A DNA stretch of 64,000 nucleotides from Oligoflexia bacterium (GTDB lineage: Bacteria > Bdellovibrionota > UBA1018): NCBI GenBank assembly GCA_903935335.1, contig CAIZRG010000018.1, positions 1-64,000 on the forward strand, written 5' to 3'. Every line of letters starts with the position of its first letter. Within the stretch, counting starts at the first letter, position 1. Positions 9,140 to 18,172 of the stretch are shown here, one piece after another. A program made the translations under genes and the position numbers. A model generated the notes under the pieces. The model saw only the letters and a program-made list of their open reading frames with translations. It was not told the DNA's origin and did no database searches.

Positions 9140-10196
9140 CCCTAAAAATATCGCCAGAGCAGCTCACGCCATTCAACAAGACAATGTGGTTGGAATGCCA
9201 ACTGAAACTGTATACGGGCTAGCTGGGAATGCCTGGTCTCCCACTGCTTTAAGCCGTATTTTTAATACAAAAGATCGTCCCAAGTTTGACCCTCTTATTA
9301 TTCATATTGATAAGTCTTCTGGCACAAAAGGTACTCAAAGATTATCAGAACTTTCCCTCATTGACTCAGCCCAGATATTACCCTCAATGAGAGATCGAAT
9401 TGATCTTTTGATCGATCAATTTTGGCCAGGTCCACTTACCCTGATTTTACCTAAACACCCAGATGTACCTGATTTGGCAACCAGCGGGCTCAGCACGGTT
9501 GCATTGAGAATGCCACAACATCCGGTGGCTCAAGCTCTCATTTCAGCAGCAGGATGCCCTTTGGCAGCTCCGAGTGCAAATCGGTTTGGTAGAATTAGTC
9601 CTACTACTCCAGAAGCTGTATTAGAAGAACTCGATGGACGAATCTTATGGATTTTAGATGGTGGACCCTGTGAGATCGGAGTTGAATCCACTATTATTGG
9701 GTTTAATGAAGAGCAAGATCTTTGTGTTTTTAGGCCGGGGGGTACTCCGATTGAATCTATTGAAAAAGTCTTGCAACAAAATATTCTTATTCCTTCACAA
9801 AAATCGATTCTGTCTCCAGGAATGCTTGAAAGCCATTACAGCCCAAAGAAAACCTTGAAACTCCTTCCTACTTCAGTCTTAGACCTAACCACTCAGAATA
9901 TCGAAGAAATTCAATCACAGCTCAAGCACTTCCAATCTCCCCACGCCGTTGGACTTCTCCTGATGAAAGGAAACTCTCAATTCTTGAGCTCCCACTTGAG
10001 TCAGGCTATTCATCGCCCTGTAATAGCTGAAACTCTCAGCCCATCGAACCAAGTCGAAGAAGCTGCCCACCAGCTTTTCTCTCAGATGAGAAAACTCGAT
10101 AGCTCTGATGTAGCTGTGATTTATTCAGAACCTTGTGTTTATCTGCATGGACTTGGGCATGCTATCCGGGATCGTCTGAAGCGGGCTAGTTCATGA
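9114..10196 (+). CDS. ywlC: L-threonylcarbamoyladenylate synthase (Sua5/YwlC type)
   Basis: 360 residues. The N-terminal YrdC domain has GMPTETVYGLAG, TKDRPKFDPL (the KxR motif that binds nucleotide and tRNA) and PSANRFGRISPTT. A C-terminal extension of about 130 residues corresponds to the Sua5 domain, so this is the long Sua5/YwlC type and not short TsaC. It makes threonylcarbamoyl-AMP for the t6A modification of ANN-decoding tRNAs. The gene overlaps murF by 26 bases and is probably co-transcribed with it. Confidence 0.92.
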   Translation: MKTQILPPSPKNIARAAHAIQQDNVVGMPTETVYGLAGNAWSPTALSRIFNTKDRPKFDPLIIHIDKSSGTKGTQRLSELSLIDSAQILPSMRDRIDLLIDQFWPGPLTLILPKHPDVPDLATSGLSTVALRMPQHPVAQALISAAGCPLAAPSANRFGRISPTTPEAVLEELDGRILWILDGGPCEIGVESTIIGFNEEQDLCVFRPGGTPIESIEKVLQQNILIPSQKSILSPGMLESHYSPKKTLKLLPTSVLDLTTQNIEEIQSQLKHFQSPHAVGLLLMKGNSQFLSSHLSQAIHRPVIAETLSPSNQVEEAAHQLFSQMRKLDSSDVAVIYSEPCVYLHGLGHAIRDRLKRASS

Positions 10197-10299
10197 GAAA
10201 CTCACTCATCCCCTTTCGCCGAGAATCGCTAGATACCTGCCTCCAAGATAGCTTGATCGACTCAATTATGATAGACTGTTTCCTTTTGAAAGGGCAGTT

Positions 10300-10902
10300 G
10301 TGTTTACTGGAATTATTGATCAAAAATCATCTGTGGTAAGCCTTCATCCAATGGAAGGCTCTCTCAAAATTGAAATTACGACTCAGTATCCGGATCTGGT
10401 TTTAGGAGAAAGTGTGGCCGTTAATGGAGTCTGTCTGACCTTGACAGAACTGACTCCACAAGCAACGGCTTTCTTTTTCGTGAGTTCAGAGACCTTAGAT
10501 CGAAGTAATTTCAATGAGTTACGCCTTGGCTCTCTTCTTAATCTTGAAAGAGCCGTGACTTTGCAAACTCGACTTTCAGGTCATCTGGTTCAAGGTCATG
10601 TTGACGGAATAGCAATCTTTTTAGAGGCAATCCCTCAGTCAGGGAGCCAAAAACTTCGCTTTGAAATCCCCTCTCTTCTTGCTCGATACTGTGTTGAAAA
10701 AGGATCAATCGCATTAAATGGAGTAAGTTTAACAATCAATTCAATTCAATGCTTAGATCCAAAAATGAATCCTTTGATTGAAGTCACAATGATTCCTCAT
10801 ACAAGAGAGTGTACAAATCTCTCTGTGCTTAAGCCTCAAGAAAAGGTCAATATTGAGATTGATGTTCTAGCTAAATACGTGGAGAAATTGTGTCATCCTT
10901 AA
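10300..10902 (+). CDS. ribE: Riboflavin synthase subunit alpha
   Basis: 200 residues starting MFTGII, the typical riboflavin synthase start, here from a GTG codon with GAAAGGG just upstream. Two internal homologous lumazine-binding halves are visible, with VNGVCLTL in the first and LNGVSLTI in the second. It converts two 6,7-dimethyl-8-ribityllumazine molecules to riboflavin. It heads a ribE-ribBA-ribH cluster in which each gene overlaps the next. I see no FMN riboswitch in the 103 bases between the preceding stop and this start. Confidence 0.93.
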   Translation: MFTGIIDQKSSVVSLHPMEGSLKIEITTQYPDLVLGESVAVNGVCLTLTELTPQATAFFFVSSETLDRSNFNELRLGSLLNLERAVTLQTRLSGHLVQGHVDGIAIFLEAIPQSGSQKLRFEIPSLLARYCVEKGSIALNGVSLTINSIQCLDPKMNPLIEVTMIPHTRECTNLSVLKPQEKVNIEIDVLAKYVEKLCHP

Positions 10903-12104
10903 ACCTTGCTCTTGAATACCTTAAAACAGGGAAAATGATCATTCTTGTGGATGACGAAGACCGTGAAAACGAAGGGGATTTAGTTCTTGCAGCAGATCAT
11001 GTGACCGCAGAGGCTATTAACTTTATGGCAACCCATGGCCGTGGACTGATTTGTCTTCCCTTAGAAGCTTCTCGGATTGAAGAACTGCAACTCCCCATGA
11101 TGACTGCAAACAATCGCTCCCCCAAAGGAACAGCTTTTACAGTTTCTATTGAAGCTAAACACGGTGTCACCACTGGAATCTCAGCGCAAGATCGCGCTCA
11201 AACTATTCGAGTCGCAGCAGACCTCCACCAAGGAGCTCAAAATCTCATTTCTCCAGGGCATATATTTCCTTTGCGAGCTCAACCCGGAGGGGTCCTCATT
11301 CGTGCCGGTCACACAGAAGGATCCATTGATCTAGTTAAAATGGCAGGCCTCACTCCGGCATCTGTGATTTGTGAAATTATGAAAGAAGACGGCACCATGG
11401 CTCGTCTTAAGGACTTAAAAGTATTTTCTGAGAAACATCAACTTCCGATTGTAAGCATTAAAGAAGTCATTGGTAGACGAATGGAGAAAGAGTGCTTGAT
11501 TGAGCAAGTAGCTATGGCAAAATTTCCATCTGAATTTGCCGATGAAGATTTTGAACTCTATGCATTTCGCAGTCTCATCGACGGCACAGAACACCTTGCA
11601 TTGGTGCATGGAAAAATCCAAGATCCTGTATTGGTTCGAGTGCACTCAGAATGCCTCACAGGAGATGCACTAGGATCTTTGAGATGTGACTGTGGCCCCC
11701 AATTGCATGCCTCTTTACGACAAATTGGAAGTGCTCCTAGTGGAATTTTAGTTTACATGAAAAAACATGAAGGCCGAGGCATTGGACTTGCTAACAAAAT
11801 CCGAGCCTATGCTCTCCAAGATGAAGGGATGGATACAGTCGAAGCCAACCGTCACTTAGGGTTTCAGGCAGACCTCAGGCATTATGGACTAGGAGCTCAA
11901 ATCTTAAAACATCTCGGGGTATCTCAAATTAAATTACTGACTAATAATCCTAAAAAAATTATTGGCCTAGAAGGTTACGGTCTTTCAATGGTTGAGCAAG
12001 TCCCTATCGAAATTCCTCCCAATGTCCATAATCAATCTTACCTTCATGCCAAGAAAGAAAAATTGGGTCACTTACTCAGTTTTGGAAAAGGACGGTTGGA
12101 GTGA
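10890..12104 (+). CDS. ribBA: Bifunctional 3,4-dihydroxy-2-butanone-4-phosphate synthase / GTP cyclohydrolase II
   Basis: 404 residues. The N-terminal RibB half carries [11 protein letters not shown] (metal and substrate binding) and HTEGSIDL. The C-terminal RibA half carries [17 protein letters not shown], the zinc-binding Cys set, then HEGRGIGL and LTNNPKK. It supplies both precursors for lumazine: the four-carbon unit from ribulose 5-phosphate and the pyrimidine from GTP. It starts with TTG inside ribE (13-base overlap), and its stop overlaps the ribH start region. Confidence 0.94.
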   Translation: MSSLNLALEYLKTGKMIILVDDEDRENEGDLVLAADHVTAEAINFMATHGRGLICLPLEASRIEELQLPMMTANNRSPKGTAFTVSIEAKHGVTTGISAQDRAQTIRVAADLHQGAQNLISPGHIFPLRAQPGGVLIRAGHTEGSIDLVKMAGLTPASVICEIMKEDGTMARLKDLKVFSEKHQLPIVSIKEVIGRRMEKECLIEQVAMAKFPSEFADEDFELYAFRSLIDGTEHLALVHGKIQDPVLVRVHSECLTGDALGSLRCDCGPQLHASLRQIGSAPSGILVYMKKHEGRGIGLANKIRAYALQDEGMDTVEANRHLGFQADLRHYGLGAQILKHLGVSQIKLLTNNPKKIIGLEGYGLSMVEQVPIEIPPNVHNQSYLHAKKEKLGHLLSFGKGRLE

Positions 12105-12556
12105 TGATGAAATTAGCCATAGTCATCAGTCGATTTAACCCTGAGGTAACAACAGGACTTCTTCAAGGGGCTCAGGATTATCTTCAGGGGAAAAACCAAC
12201 GGATTTCTGAGGAAGATGTGTTCTGGGTTCCTGGAGCATTTGAAATTCCCCTAGTAGCTCAGGCTCTTGTCAAGACGCAAAAGTACTCAGGGATCATCTG
12301 TCTCGGTTGTGTGATTCAAGGAGATACGGCTCATTTTGAGTTCATTAGTCTGGGCACAACAGTAGGCTTGATGCAATCCATGCTGAGTACTCAAACCCCC
12401 CTTGCCTTTGGCCTGTTAACAACCTACAACGATGAGCAAGCCCTGGATCGAAGCAGGCAGAATGCTCAAAATAAGGGAAAAGAAGCAGCAGCTGCTTGTC
12501 TAGAAACAGCAGAACTCCTGCTCAAGATCTCAGGGGAAACAGGAAAAATGAAATGA
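12101..12556 (+). CDS. ribH: 6,7-dimethyl-8-ribityllumazine synthase
   Basis: 151 residues with VISRFNPEVT near the start, VPGAFEIPL, and CVIQGDTAHFEFIS, which includes the catalytic-region His. GLLTTYNDEQALDRS replaces the more usual GVLTT..EQA segment. It condenses the RibA/RibB products into lumazine, the RibE substrate. Three start codons (GTG 12101, ATG 12104, ATG 12107) overlap the ribBA stop, giving TGATG coupling. The stop overlaps the start of the CDF transporter. RibD is not in this cluster. Confidence 0.93.
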   Translation: MMMKLAIVISRFNPEVTTGLLQGAQDYLQGKNQRISEEDVFWVPGAFEIPLVAQALVKTQKYSGIICLGCVIQGDTAHFEFISLGTTVGLMQSMLSTQTPLAFGLLTTYNDEQALDRSRQNAQNKGKEAAAACLETAELLLKISGETGKMK

Positions 12557-13488
12557 GCCATATCCATCAAAGTCCCGACCATGGTCACATACACTCCAAG
12601 GAACGTTCCGCACCTCAGGCTATTGTAGTCGCTATTTTAATCACAATCCTCTTCATGATCGTTGAATTAATAGGAGGATGGCTATCGAATAGCTTAGCGC
12701 TGATCTCTGATGCCGCGCACATGCTCACTGATGTAGGAGCCATGCTTCTCAGTTTATTTGCAATTTGGGTGGCTCGTAAGCCTACAACTCCAACGATGAG
12801 TTTTGGATACCACCGTGCTGAAATTCTTGGAGCATTGATCAGTGGACTGTTAATTTGGATGATTTCAGGAATACTGGTATTTGAAGCTTTTCATAGAATC
12901 CAATCTGCTCCGGAAGTCAAAGGGCCGATTGTCTTTGTAGTAGCCTCTATTGGACTCATGGGAAACCTCTGGAGTATGGCGATACTTCACTCCAAAAGAA
13001 ACAGCAATTTAAATGTCCGTGCAGCTTACCTTCATCTCTTATCAGACTCACTAGGTAGTGTGGCTGCCATCATTGCTGGAGTGGTCCTTTGGTACACCAA
13101 CTGGAAACCTATTGACCCTATTATCACTATTGTTTTTGCAATACTCATGCTTGTGAGCTCTTGGAGTCTCATCAAAGAAGCCATTGGAGTGCTGATGGAA
13201 TCCACTCCGACACACATTGACCCCTCAGCAATTCATAAAGAACTCAATGCCATTCTAGGAGTAGAAGAAACCCATGATCTTCACGTATGGGCCCTTTCAA
13301 GTGGAAGATTAGCCCTTTGTGTTCATCTGATTACAAAAAATAATGATGCCGTCCTCTCCATAGCCAACCAAATGCTTCAGGAGAAATTTGGAATCATTCA
13401 CACCACGATTCAACTTGAGCATCCTCAACTTTTTCAATCAGACCGTTGTTATGATTGTGTTCCAGTTGAGAACCTGGCAATAAAGTGA
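12553..13488 (+). CDS. Cation diffusion facilitator (CDF/ZnT-type) metal exporter
   Basis: 311 residues from the ATG at 12553, which overlaps the ribH stop as ATGA; an upstream in-frame opening at 12496 lies inside ribH. A His-rich N-terminus (SHIHQSPDHGHIHSK) precedes six predicted transmembrane helices. The metal sites SDAAHMLTD and HLLSDSLGS match the HxxxD pairs of zinc-type CDF proteins, and a cytoplasmic C-terminal domain follows. It probably exports Zn2+ or a similar ion by proton antiport. The coupling to riboflavin synthesis is odd and may only reflect operon packing. Confidence 0.88.
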   Translation: MSHIHQSPDHGHIHSKERSAPQAIVVAILITILFMIVELIGGWLSNSLALISDAAHMLTDVGAMLLSLFAIWVARKPTTPTMSFGYHRAEILGALISGLLIWMISGILVFEAFHRIQSAPEVKGPIVFVVASIGLMGNLWSMAILHSKRNSNLNVRAAYLHLLSDSLGSVAAIIAGVVLWYTNWKPIDPIITIVFAILMLVSSWSLIKEAIGVLMESTPTHIDPSAIHKELNAILGVEETHDLHVWALSSGRLALCVHLITKNNDAVLSIANQMLQEKFGIIHTTIQLEHPQLFQSDRCYDCVPVENLAIK

Positions 13489-13507
13489 TAAAGATACAAA
13501 CCTTGTT

Positions 13508-13584
13508 GCACCCATAGCTCAATTGGATAGAGCATCAGACTTCGGATCTGAGGGTTGGGAGTTCGAGTCTCTCTGGGTGCACCA
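13508..13584 (+). tRNA. tRNA-Arg (anticodon TCG)
   Basis: Complete cloverleaf: acceptor GCACCCA pairs with TGGGTGC, the D arm is closed by GCTC/GAGC, the anticodon stem is TCAGA/TCTGA with loop CTTCGGA (anticodon TCG), and the T arm is GGGAG-TTCGAGT-CTCTC. The discriminator A and CCA end are encoded. It reads CGA codons. It marks the left edge of an accessory block that ends at tRNA-Leu (21843-21929). Confidence 0.96.
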
Positions 13585-13652
13585 ATTTTAATCCTTAAAA
13601 ATTTCGATAAACACAAACGTTTGCTACTCAATTTGGAGCGAATGACATCTGT

Positions 13653-13952
13653 TTACAACCCAGAATTGAGATTGGGCTTTGGCGAGAGATCGCGATGTTT
13701 GAAACTCATCATTTTTGTTTGCGAGTTTAGGTTCTCGTCAAATTCCAGATGAATCCTGAACCCTCCTACGGCCTGAATCTCTTGTAAACCATCTACATGC
13801 ATCCCTTTGGTTTGAAATTCTGGAAGCAGTTTGGCTTTGGCTCGAGCGTCTTCGAAGGATTCGGCAGAAACAAAAAAATTAACGTGACTTTCATAAAGTC
13901 CATCGCAGACATCGACATCATAGAAACCACAGTGGACTAAATATAATTTCAT
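13653..13952 (-). CDS. DUF1543-like small protein
   Basis: 99 residues starting MKLYLVHCGFYD, with a conserved-looking HVNFFVSAESFEDARAKAK segment and GMHVDGLQEI. This arrangement matches small cytosolic DUF1543 proteins, whose function is unknown. GGAGAGGGTTT just upstream is a good ribosome binding site. It is an isolated minus-strand gene after tRNA-Arg, with no partner gene on the same strand. Confidence 0.65.
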   Translation of the reverse strand: MKLYLVHCGFYDVDVCDGLYESHVNFFVSAESFEDARAKAKLLPEFQTKGMHVDGLQEIQAVGGFRIHLEFDENLNSQTKMMSFKHRDLSPKPNLNSGL

Positions 13953-14126
13953 AAACCCTCTCCAACCACTCTGAGAACAGTAGCTATAGAAAAATGTGGA
14001 TACTCTTTAGAAAGTAGAGTAATTGAAATCTACCACATGATATGCATGCCTTAAAAGAAGTTTCCATAACAAATGTAAAACATACTACTGATTTTAATGG
14101 GTGTGGCAGTAGGTTGATGATTAGCA

Positions 14127-15389
14127 ATGATATTTATGAAAATAAGTAAACGGTCTTGGTTGCTCTGGTTGATTGCTACTTCTTTTTTCTCCTTTCAGTT
14201 TATTTTGAGGCTATTTCCAGGGTTAATTATGTCTGACATAATGACTAAGTTTAAAGTCAATGCGATGGATTTTGGAATACTTTCGGCTGCCTATTATTTT
14301 GGATATGCAGGGATGCAAATCCCTATAGGAATCCTGTTAGATCGTTATAGCCCTAGAAATGTAATCTCAGTTTGCGCCCTAGTCTGTAGTGCTGGAATAT
14401 TTTCTTTTGTGTACTCAACACAGTGGTCACTTGTGGTATTTGGGCGGTTCTTGATTGGAGCTGGATCGGCGGCTGGCTTTTTAGGAACAACTAAGATCAT
14501 TCGCACGTTTTTTCCAGAATCTCGCTTCACCTCTATGGTTGGGATGAGCTTTTCCCTGGGACTCTTAGGTGCGCTCTACGGTGGCAAACCCATTACACTT
14601 TTGATTGAACAAATGGGCTGGACCCATGTACTGATTCTATTGGCTTGGATTTGTTTGATCATTGCAGTTGTGGTGTACCTAACATTTCCTCAATTCAGTC
14701 AAGCAAAACAAGATTCATCATCTCTGCAGAACAAACCCAACTCAGCCGCCACATCAGTTCGGGAACTATTTTCTAATCATCGCTTAATATGGATTGCGCT
14801 TTCAGGTGCAGTCATGGTGGGCCCTTTAGAAGGTTTTGCGGACGTCTGGGGAATCTCTTATTTATCCACAGTGCACGGATACACTAAGTCCCACGCTTCG
14901 CTCATCACTTCGTCGATTTATTGCGGCATGTTATTGGGTGGGCCAATATTGTCATTTTTCGCAGACAAGTATCGAGCATTTTATACAATACCTGCTTTAT
15001 GTGGTCTTCTCATGGCCTTGTGTTTTGGATTACTCTTGTTAGCATCAGATGCTCTACCCTCAGAGGCATTGATGGTCATCATGAGCTTTGTGGGTATCCT
15101 CTGTTGCTACCAAGTGATCGTAATTGGACTAGCTAGCCAAGTCGTTCCTTCTCACTTAACTGGACTTGCAACATCATTTGCAAACTGCATGAACATGCTG
15201 GCAGGGAGCTTCTTTCACTTGGTCATGGGATCCATCATGGATTTGAAATGGTCGGGGACTCTTGTAGACGGGATCAAGCTCTATGACAAGCAGTCTTATA
15301 TCAGCGCTATCATGATCATTCCAATAATGCTGATCTTAGGTTTTATAGGGTTTACCTTACTACGGACTCAAGCTGGCCAAAAAAGTTAA
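14127..15389 (+). CDS. MFS transporter, type common in amoeba-associated bacteria
   Basis: 420 residues with about 12 hydrophobic segments. The first loop region reads YYFGYAGMQIPIGILLDRYSPR, with the MFS motif A (G-x-x-x-D-R) between helices 2 and 3. FGRFLIGAGSAAGFLGTTK lies near helix 4. This subtype (start RLFPGLIMSDIM) resembles carriers expanded in Legionella and Coxiella-like bacteria, based on memory of the family and not a search. The substrate is unknown. An alternative start ATG lies at 14136. Confidence 0.85.
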   Translation: MIFMKISKRSWLLWLIATSFFSFQFILRLFPGLIMSDIMTKFKVNAMDFGILSAAYYFGYAGMQIPIGILLDRYSPRNVISVCALVCSAGIFSFVYSTQWSLVVFGRFLIGAGSAAGFLGTTKIIRTFFPESRFTSMVGMSFSLGLLGALYGGKPITLLIEQMGWTHVLILLAWICLIIAVVVYLTFPQFSQAKQDSSSLQNKPNSAATSVRELFSNHRLIWIALSGAVMVGPLEGFADVWGISYLSTVHGYTKSHASLITSSIYCGMLLGGPILSFFADKYRAFYTIPALCGLLMALCFGLLLLASDALPSEALMVIMSFVGILCCYQVIVIGLASQVVPSHLTGLATSFANCMNMLAGSFFHLVMGSIMDLKWSGTLVDGIKLYDKQSYISAIMIIPIMLILGFIGFTLLRTQAGQKS

Positions 15390-15403
15390 TCTGGACATCT
15401 ATC

Positions 15404-16486
15404 TCAATAATAAATCACTACAGAGCTCCCAAGAGCTTTTCTTAAAGCATAGAACGATTCAGCATCAATATTGGTTCCATTCAGGTCCAGAAATTTTAAC
15501 TGAGTCAGTCTTTCCAGATCAGCGATTCCGACTGGACCGAGGCTGTTTCCCTTCAGATCCAGTACTTCTAACTGACTCAGCCGCGATAAATGAGCAGCCC
15601 CTAAATCTCCGAGATTACTCCCTGTTAGATACAGTGATTTTAACTGAGTCAGCTGTGCTAAATGAGCAGCCCCTAAATCTCCGAGGTTGTTCTTATCCAG
15701 ATCCAGCGTTTCTAATTGAGTCAATTTTTCCAGATGAGCGGCTCCCGCATCTCCGAGGTTATTCCATGTCAGAGTCAGCGATTTTAGCTGAGTTAATCCT
15801 ACCAGCTGGGCAACCCCTGAATCACCGAGGTTATTCCCACCCAGATCTAAAAACTTTAACTGAGTCAATCCCCCTAGATAAGCAGCCCCTAAATCTCCAA
15901 GCCTGTTTCCCCTCAAATCTAGAGCCTCTAACCGAGTCAATCCTTTCAGATAAAAAACACCAGCTGCACCGATATCGTTCCCCGTTAGAAACAACTCCTC
16001 TAACTGAATCAATCCTGCGAGATGAGCAACTCCAGCTTTGCCAATCATGTTCCCACGAAGATTCAGAGATTTTATATTTGGAAAATGCTCCTGGATAAAA
16101 TCTAATAAATTTCTTAAGCTTTCAGCGGTTATGTTTGACCTAGATAAATCGAGTGCTTCAAGAGCTATATGCACTTGACCTTCAGATCCATCTTTAAATA
16201 AAAGAGCAGTTAATTTAGTTTTAATCTCAGCTGCAGAACGCCCTTTGACTTGAATCACTTTTACCCATTTTGGAATTAACGCATTGAATCTTTGATTCAC
16301 TTGTAAAAAAGCAACCCAGGATTTTTGATCTAAAAATCCAACTGTATGTTTTATTACCTCATCAGGAACATCATCGATGCCTGACTGAATTTCTGACTGA
16401 GATAAAACAGGAAATTCATTAGAAAAAAAACAATTTGGGATGAAACAGCTTGGAATAAAACAAAAAAATAAATAAAAATTTTGCAT
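15404..16486 (-). CDS. Exported F-box / leucine-rich-repeat protein (GALA-like)
   Basis: 360 residues. A short hydrophobic N-terminus (residues 1-21) looks like an export signal. Residues about 39-80 (DVPDEVIKHTVGFLDQKSW onward) match an F-box: PDEV, a hydrophobic helix, then QVNQRFNAL. Residues about 130-345 are roughly nine 24-residue LRRs with consensus LxxLxLxxNxLGDxGAAHL, close to the GAxxLA repeats of Ralstonia GALA effectors. F-boxes recruit Skp1/Cullin ubiquitin ligases, which exist only in eukaryotes, so action in a host cell is the natural inference. No clear ribosome binding site is visible. Confidence 0.75.
   Translation of the reverse strand: MQNFYLFFCFIPSCFIPNCFFSNEFPVLSQSEIQSGIDDVPDEVIKHTVGFLDQKSWVAFLQVNQRFNALIPKWVKVIQVKGRSAAEIKTKLTALLFKDGSEGQVHIALEALDLSRSNITAESLRNLLDFIQEHFPNIKSLNLRGNMIGKAGVAHLAGLIQLEELFLTGNDIGAAGVFYLKGLTRLEALDLRGNRLGDLGAAYLGGLTQLKFLDLGGNNLGDSGVAQLVGLTQLKSLTLTWNNLGDAGAAHLEKLTQLETLDLDKNNLGDLGAAHLAQLTQLKSLYLTGSNLGDLGAAHLSRLSQLEVLDLKGNSLGPVGIADLERLTQLKFLDLNGTNIDAESFYALRKALGSSVVIYY
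15478..16080. repeat. Array of 72-base coding repeats (LRR units)
   Basis: About nine tandem units of 72 bases (24 residues) inside the F-box/LRR gene. On the + strand the units recur as variants of CCTAAATCTCCGAG followed about 35 bases later by TTTAACTGAGTCA. Neighbouring units are similar enough at DNA level to suggest recent internal duplication, and unit number could differ between strains. Confidence 0.75.
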
Positions 16487-16637
16487 TGCAAAGATGCATA
16501 TTTACTTGCTGCTTTAAAATCAAGAAAAAATAATTATTTTAAAATTATTTTATAGGATGAGGCTCTAAGCTCATTAGATTTCAGGATATTTAATATGAAG
16601 GGATTAAAAAAATTTCTTGATAAAATTCTCTTTTATT

Positions 16638-17064
16638 TTAAATTTTTTTGATCTCATCCACCGTAAAATAAGAATAAGGTTGAGTGAAATCCACAACTTG
16701 CCGAGAGGAGGTAGATGCCCCATCCATCTGTGATGGTAAAAAATCCTCTAAAGACCCATCTCGAGAAAAAAATAGCTGTAACTTTTACTGTCTGACACGC
16801 CTCCATGAGTAATACAATTGCTTTCATCAATGTTACAATCGAATGAGTCGTATCATTATCCTTATTTATAATTTCCCAATGAAGGGGTGTGGGATACAAC
16901 TCAAAACCTTGAAAACTTAATAAAAGTTTTTGATCACTATAAATGACGCTGTGGATAAGCAAAGGATCGTTTTTTAAAACAGCTATTTCCAGAAGAGAAG
17001 GACCGGATTTACATTCACAAGCTAAAAAAATATAAATAAATAAAATTTAAAAAAAAGATAGACG
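16638..17064 (-). pseudogene. Frameshifted ankyrin-like lipoprotein remnant
   Basis: Reading the minus strand without requiring a start codon, an open frame gives a hydrophobic signal ending FFLAC (lipobox, Cys at 17017-17019). It then reads PSLLEIAVLKNDPLLIHSV and YPTPLHWEIINKDND, which resemble ankyrin units (TPLHxA). At an A7 run (16766-16772 on the + strand) the frame shifts by one. The other frame continues in protein-like sequence, SRDGSLEDFLPSQMDG to YFTVDEIKKI and a stop at 16638. There is no ATG/GTG/TTG between the upstream in-frame stop and the signal sequence. An indel-broken gene fits best; homopolymer sequencing error or slippage is possible. Confidence 0.45.
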
Positions 17065-17462
17065 CTTCTCAGAAGATATATTTTTTATCAAGAACTTAGT
17101 TCGAGTCCTGTCTTCAATTAGAAAGTGCGAAGATTGAGTATCTAAAAGATAATTAAAAATATATTTTTTTATTTTAAAATGAAATTTCATTGTTTGATGG
17201 TTTTTAAAGTAAAGTTTGTGCGCATATAAAGATCGCTTTTCCTGTCGAGTTTTTAAGTTTTTTGATTCAAAAGTGTAGTATTCCAGTCTGGTTCAAACTG
17301 AATACAAAAATCGCCGATATTAAAAAAAGTAGTGATACGATTATTAGGGGTTTAAAATCTCTTACGCCAAACCAAAGTTGTTAATACGTGCTGCTTTCAT
17401 TAAAACATGGAAAATCTATAGTAATATTTATAATTTAATTAATTTAAAATGGATATGAAAAT
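17065..17462. other. AT-rich region with no recognised gene
   Basis: About 400 bases of very AT-rich sequence with many poly-A/poly-T runs between the pseudogene and the next plus-strand gene. I see no ORF with coding character, tRNA or repeat. It probably holds the promoter of the 17463 gene, but no convincing -35/-10 pair stands out from the AT background. Confidence 0.5.
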
Positions 17463-18143
17463 ATGAAAAAAAATTTTTTATTTATCTTTACGCTGATTAT
17501 TGTCAAAACAACTTATTCTTTCGGAATGGATTTATCTAAAACTAAATTGATAAATAAATTAAAATTTAAAGAACTTCAAGAAAATTGTATCTATTTCGCT
17601 TCACCTTTCATGATAGCTGAGCTGGATCATTCTTTATTTACTCCAGAGTCTTTTACTGAAAATGAAATAAAACACTCAATTCAAAAATTTACCTACACGA
17701 TTCCAGTCATTAAGATCGAGGGGATGCTTTATTTGCAAAAAGAACTGCCCTCTTCTATTCAGATCCAACCAGGGGTTCATATAAACAGCTTTCCTGTTTT
17801 AAACTACATTCCACTAAACTCCCTACTTCCAATTAAAAATACTATCAAAAAGATAAAAGACATTGAGGTTGGACAAACAAATTACCTTAAAAATTCTCAT
17901 TTACATCTTAGTCCAAATGAATTTAACCTTGAATTTTTAATTTACGCTTACGATATGGTTTTTGGCAGCCCTTCCCATGAAGCAAGAATTTCTATTACCA
18001 AACTAGAAAATGGAACTTTTTTTGCTAAAATCCCTGTCTCAGTTTATCTAAATGAAATTGGAATGGAAAAACTAAAACCAGGGAAAAAACATGAAAATAA
18101 TCTTGAAACTTTTAAAGTAATTGACTTCAGAATCACATATTAA
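17463..18143 (+). CDS. Exported hypothetical protein
   Basis: 226 residues with a clear Sec signal (basic MKKN, hydrophobic core to about residue 18, likely cut near YSFG). The mature part is Lys-rich and beta-strand-like, ending FKVIDFRITY, with no motif I recognise. Codon use is strongly AT-biased, as in the neighbouring remnant. It lies convergent to the exported helicase gene (30 bases between stops). Function unknown. Confidence 0.6.
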   Translation: MKKNFLFIFTLIIVKTTYSFGMDLSKTKLINKLKFKELQENCIYFASPFMIAELDHSLFTPESFTENEIKHSIQKFTYTIPVIKIEGMLYLQKELPSSIQIQPGVHINSFPVLNYIPLNSLLPIKNTIKKIKDIEVGQTNYLKNSHLHLSPNEFNLEFLIYAYDMVFGSPSHEARISITKLENGTFFAKIPVSVYLNEIGMEKLKPGKKHENNLETFKVIDFRITY

Positions 18144-18172
18144 TCGTGCTTTTTTAGGGGCTACACTTTTCT

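Noticed and set aside
10197-10299. FMN riboswitch upstream of ribE
   Set aside because: The gap lacks the conserved RFN element segments and is only 103 bases; no matching stems could be found.
13449-13752. Short frames across and just after tRNA-Arg
   Set aside because: They run through the tRNA gene or antisense to the DUF1543 gene and have no coding features.
16483-16497. Fourth copy of the TGCATTGC motif
   Set aside because: It includes the start codon of the F-box/LRR gene and matches only part of the 11-mer.
16654-16962. Intact 102-residue gene on the minus strand
   Set aside because: It is an internal part of a longer, signal-peptide-led frame, and its own C-terminal part runs out of frame with the more protein-like continuation; treated as part of a pseudogene.
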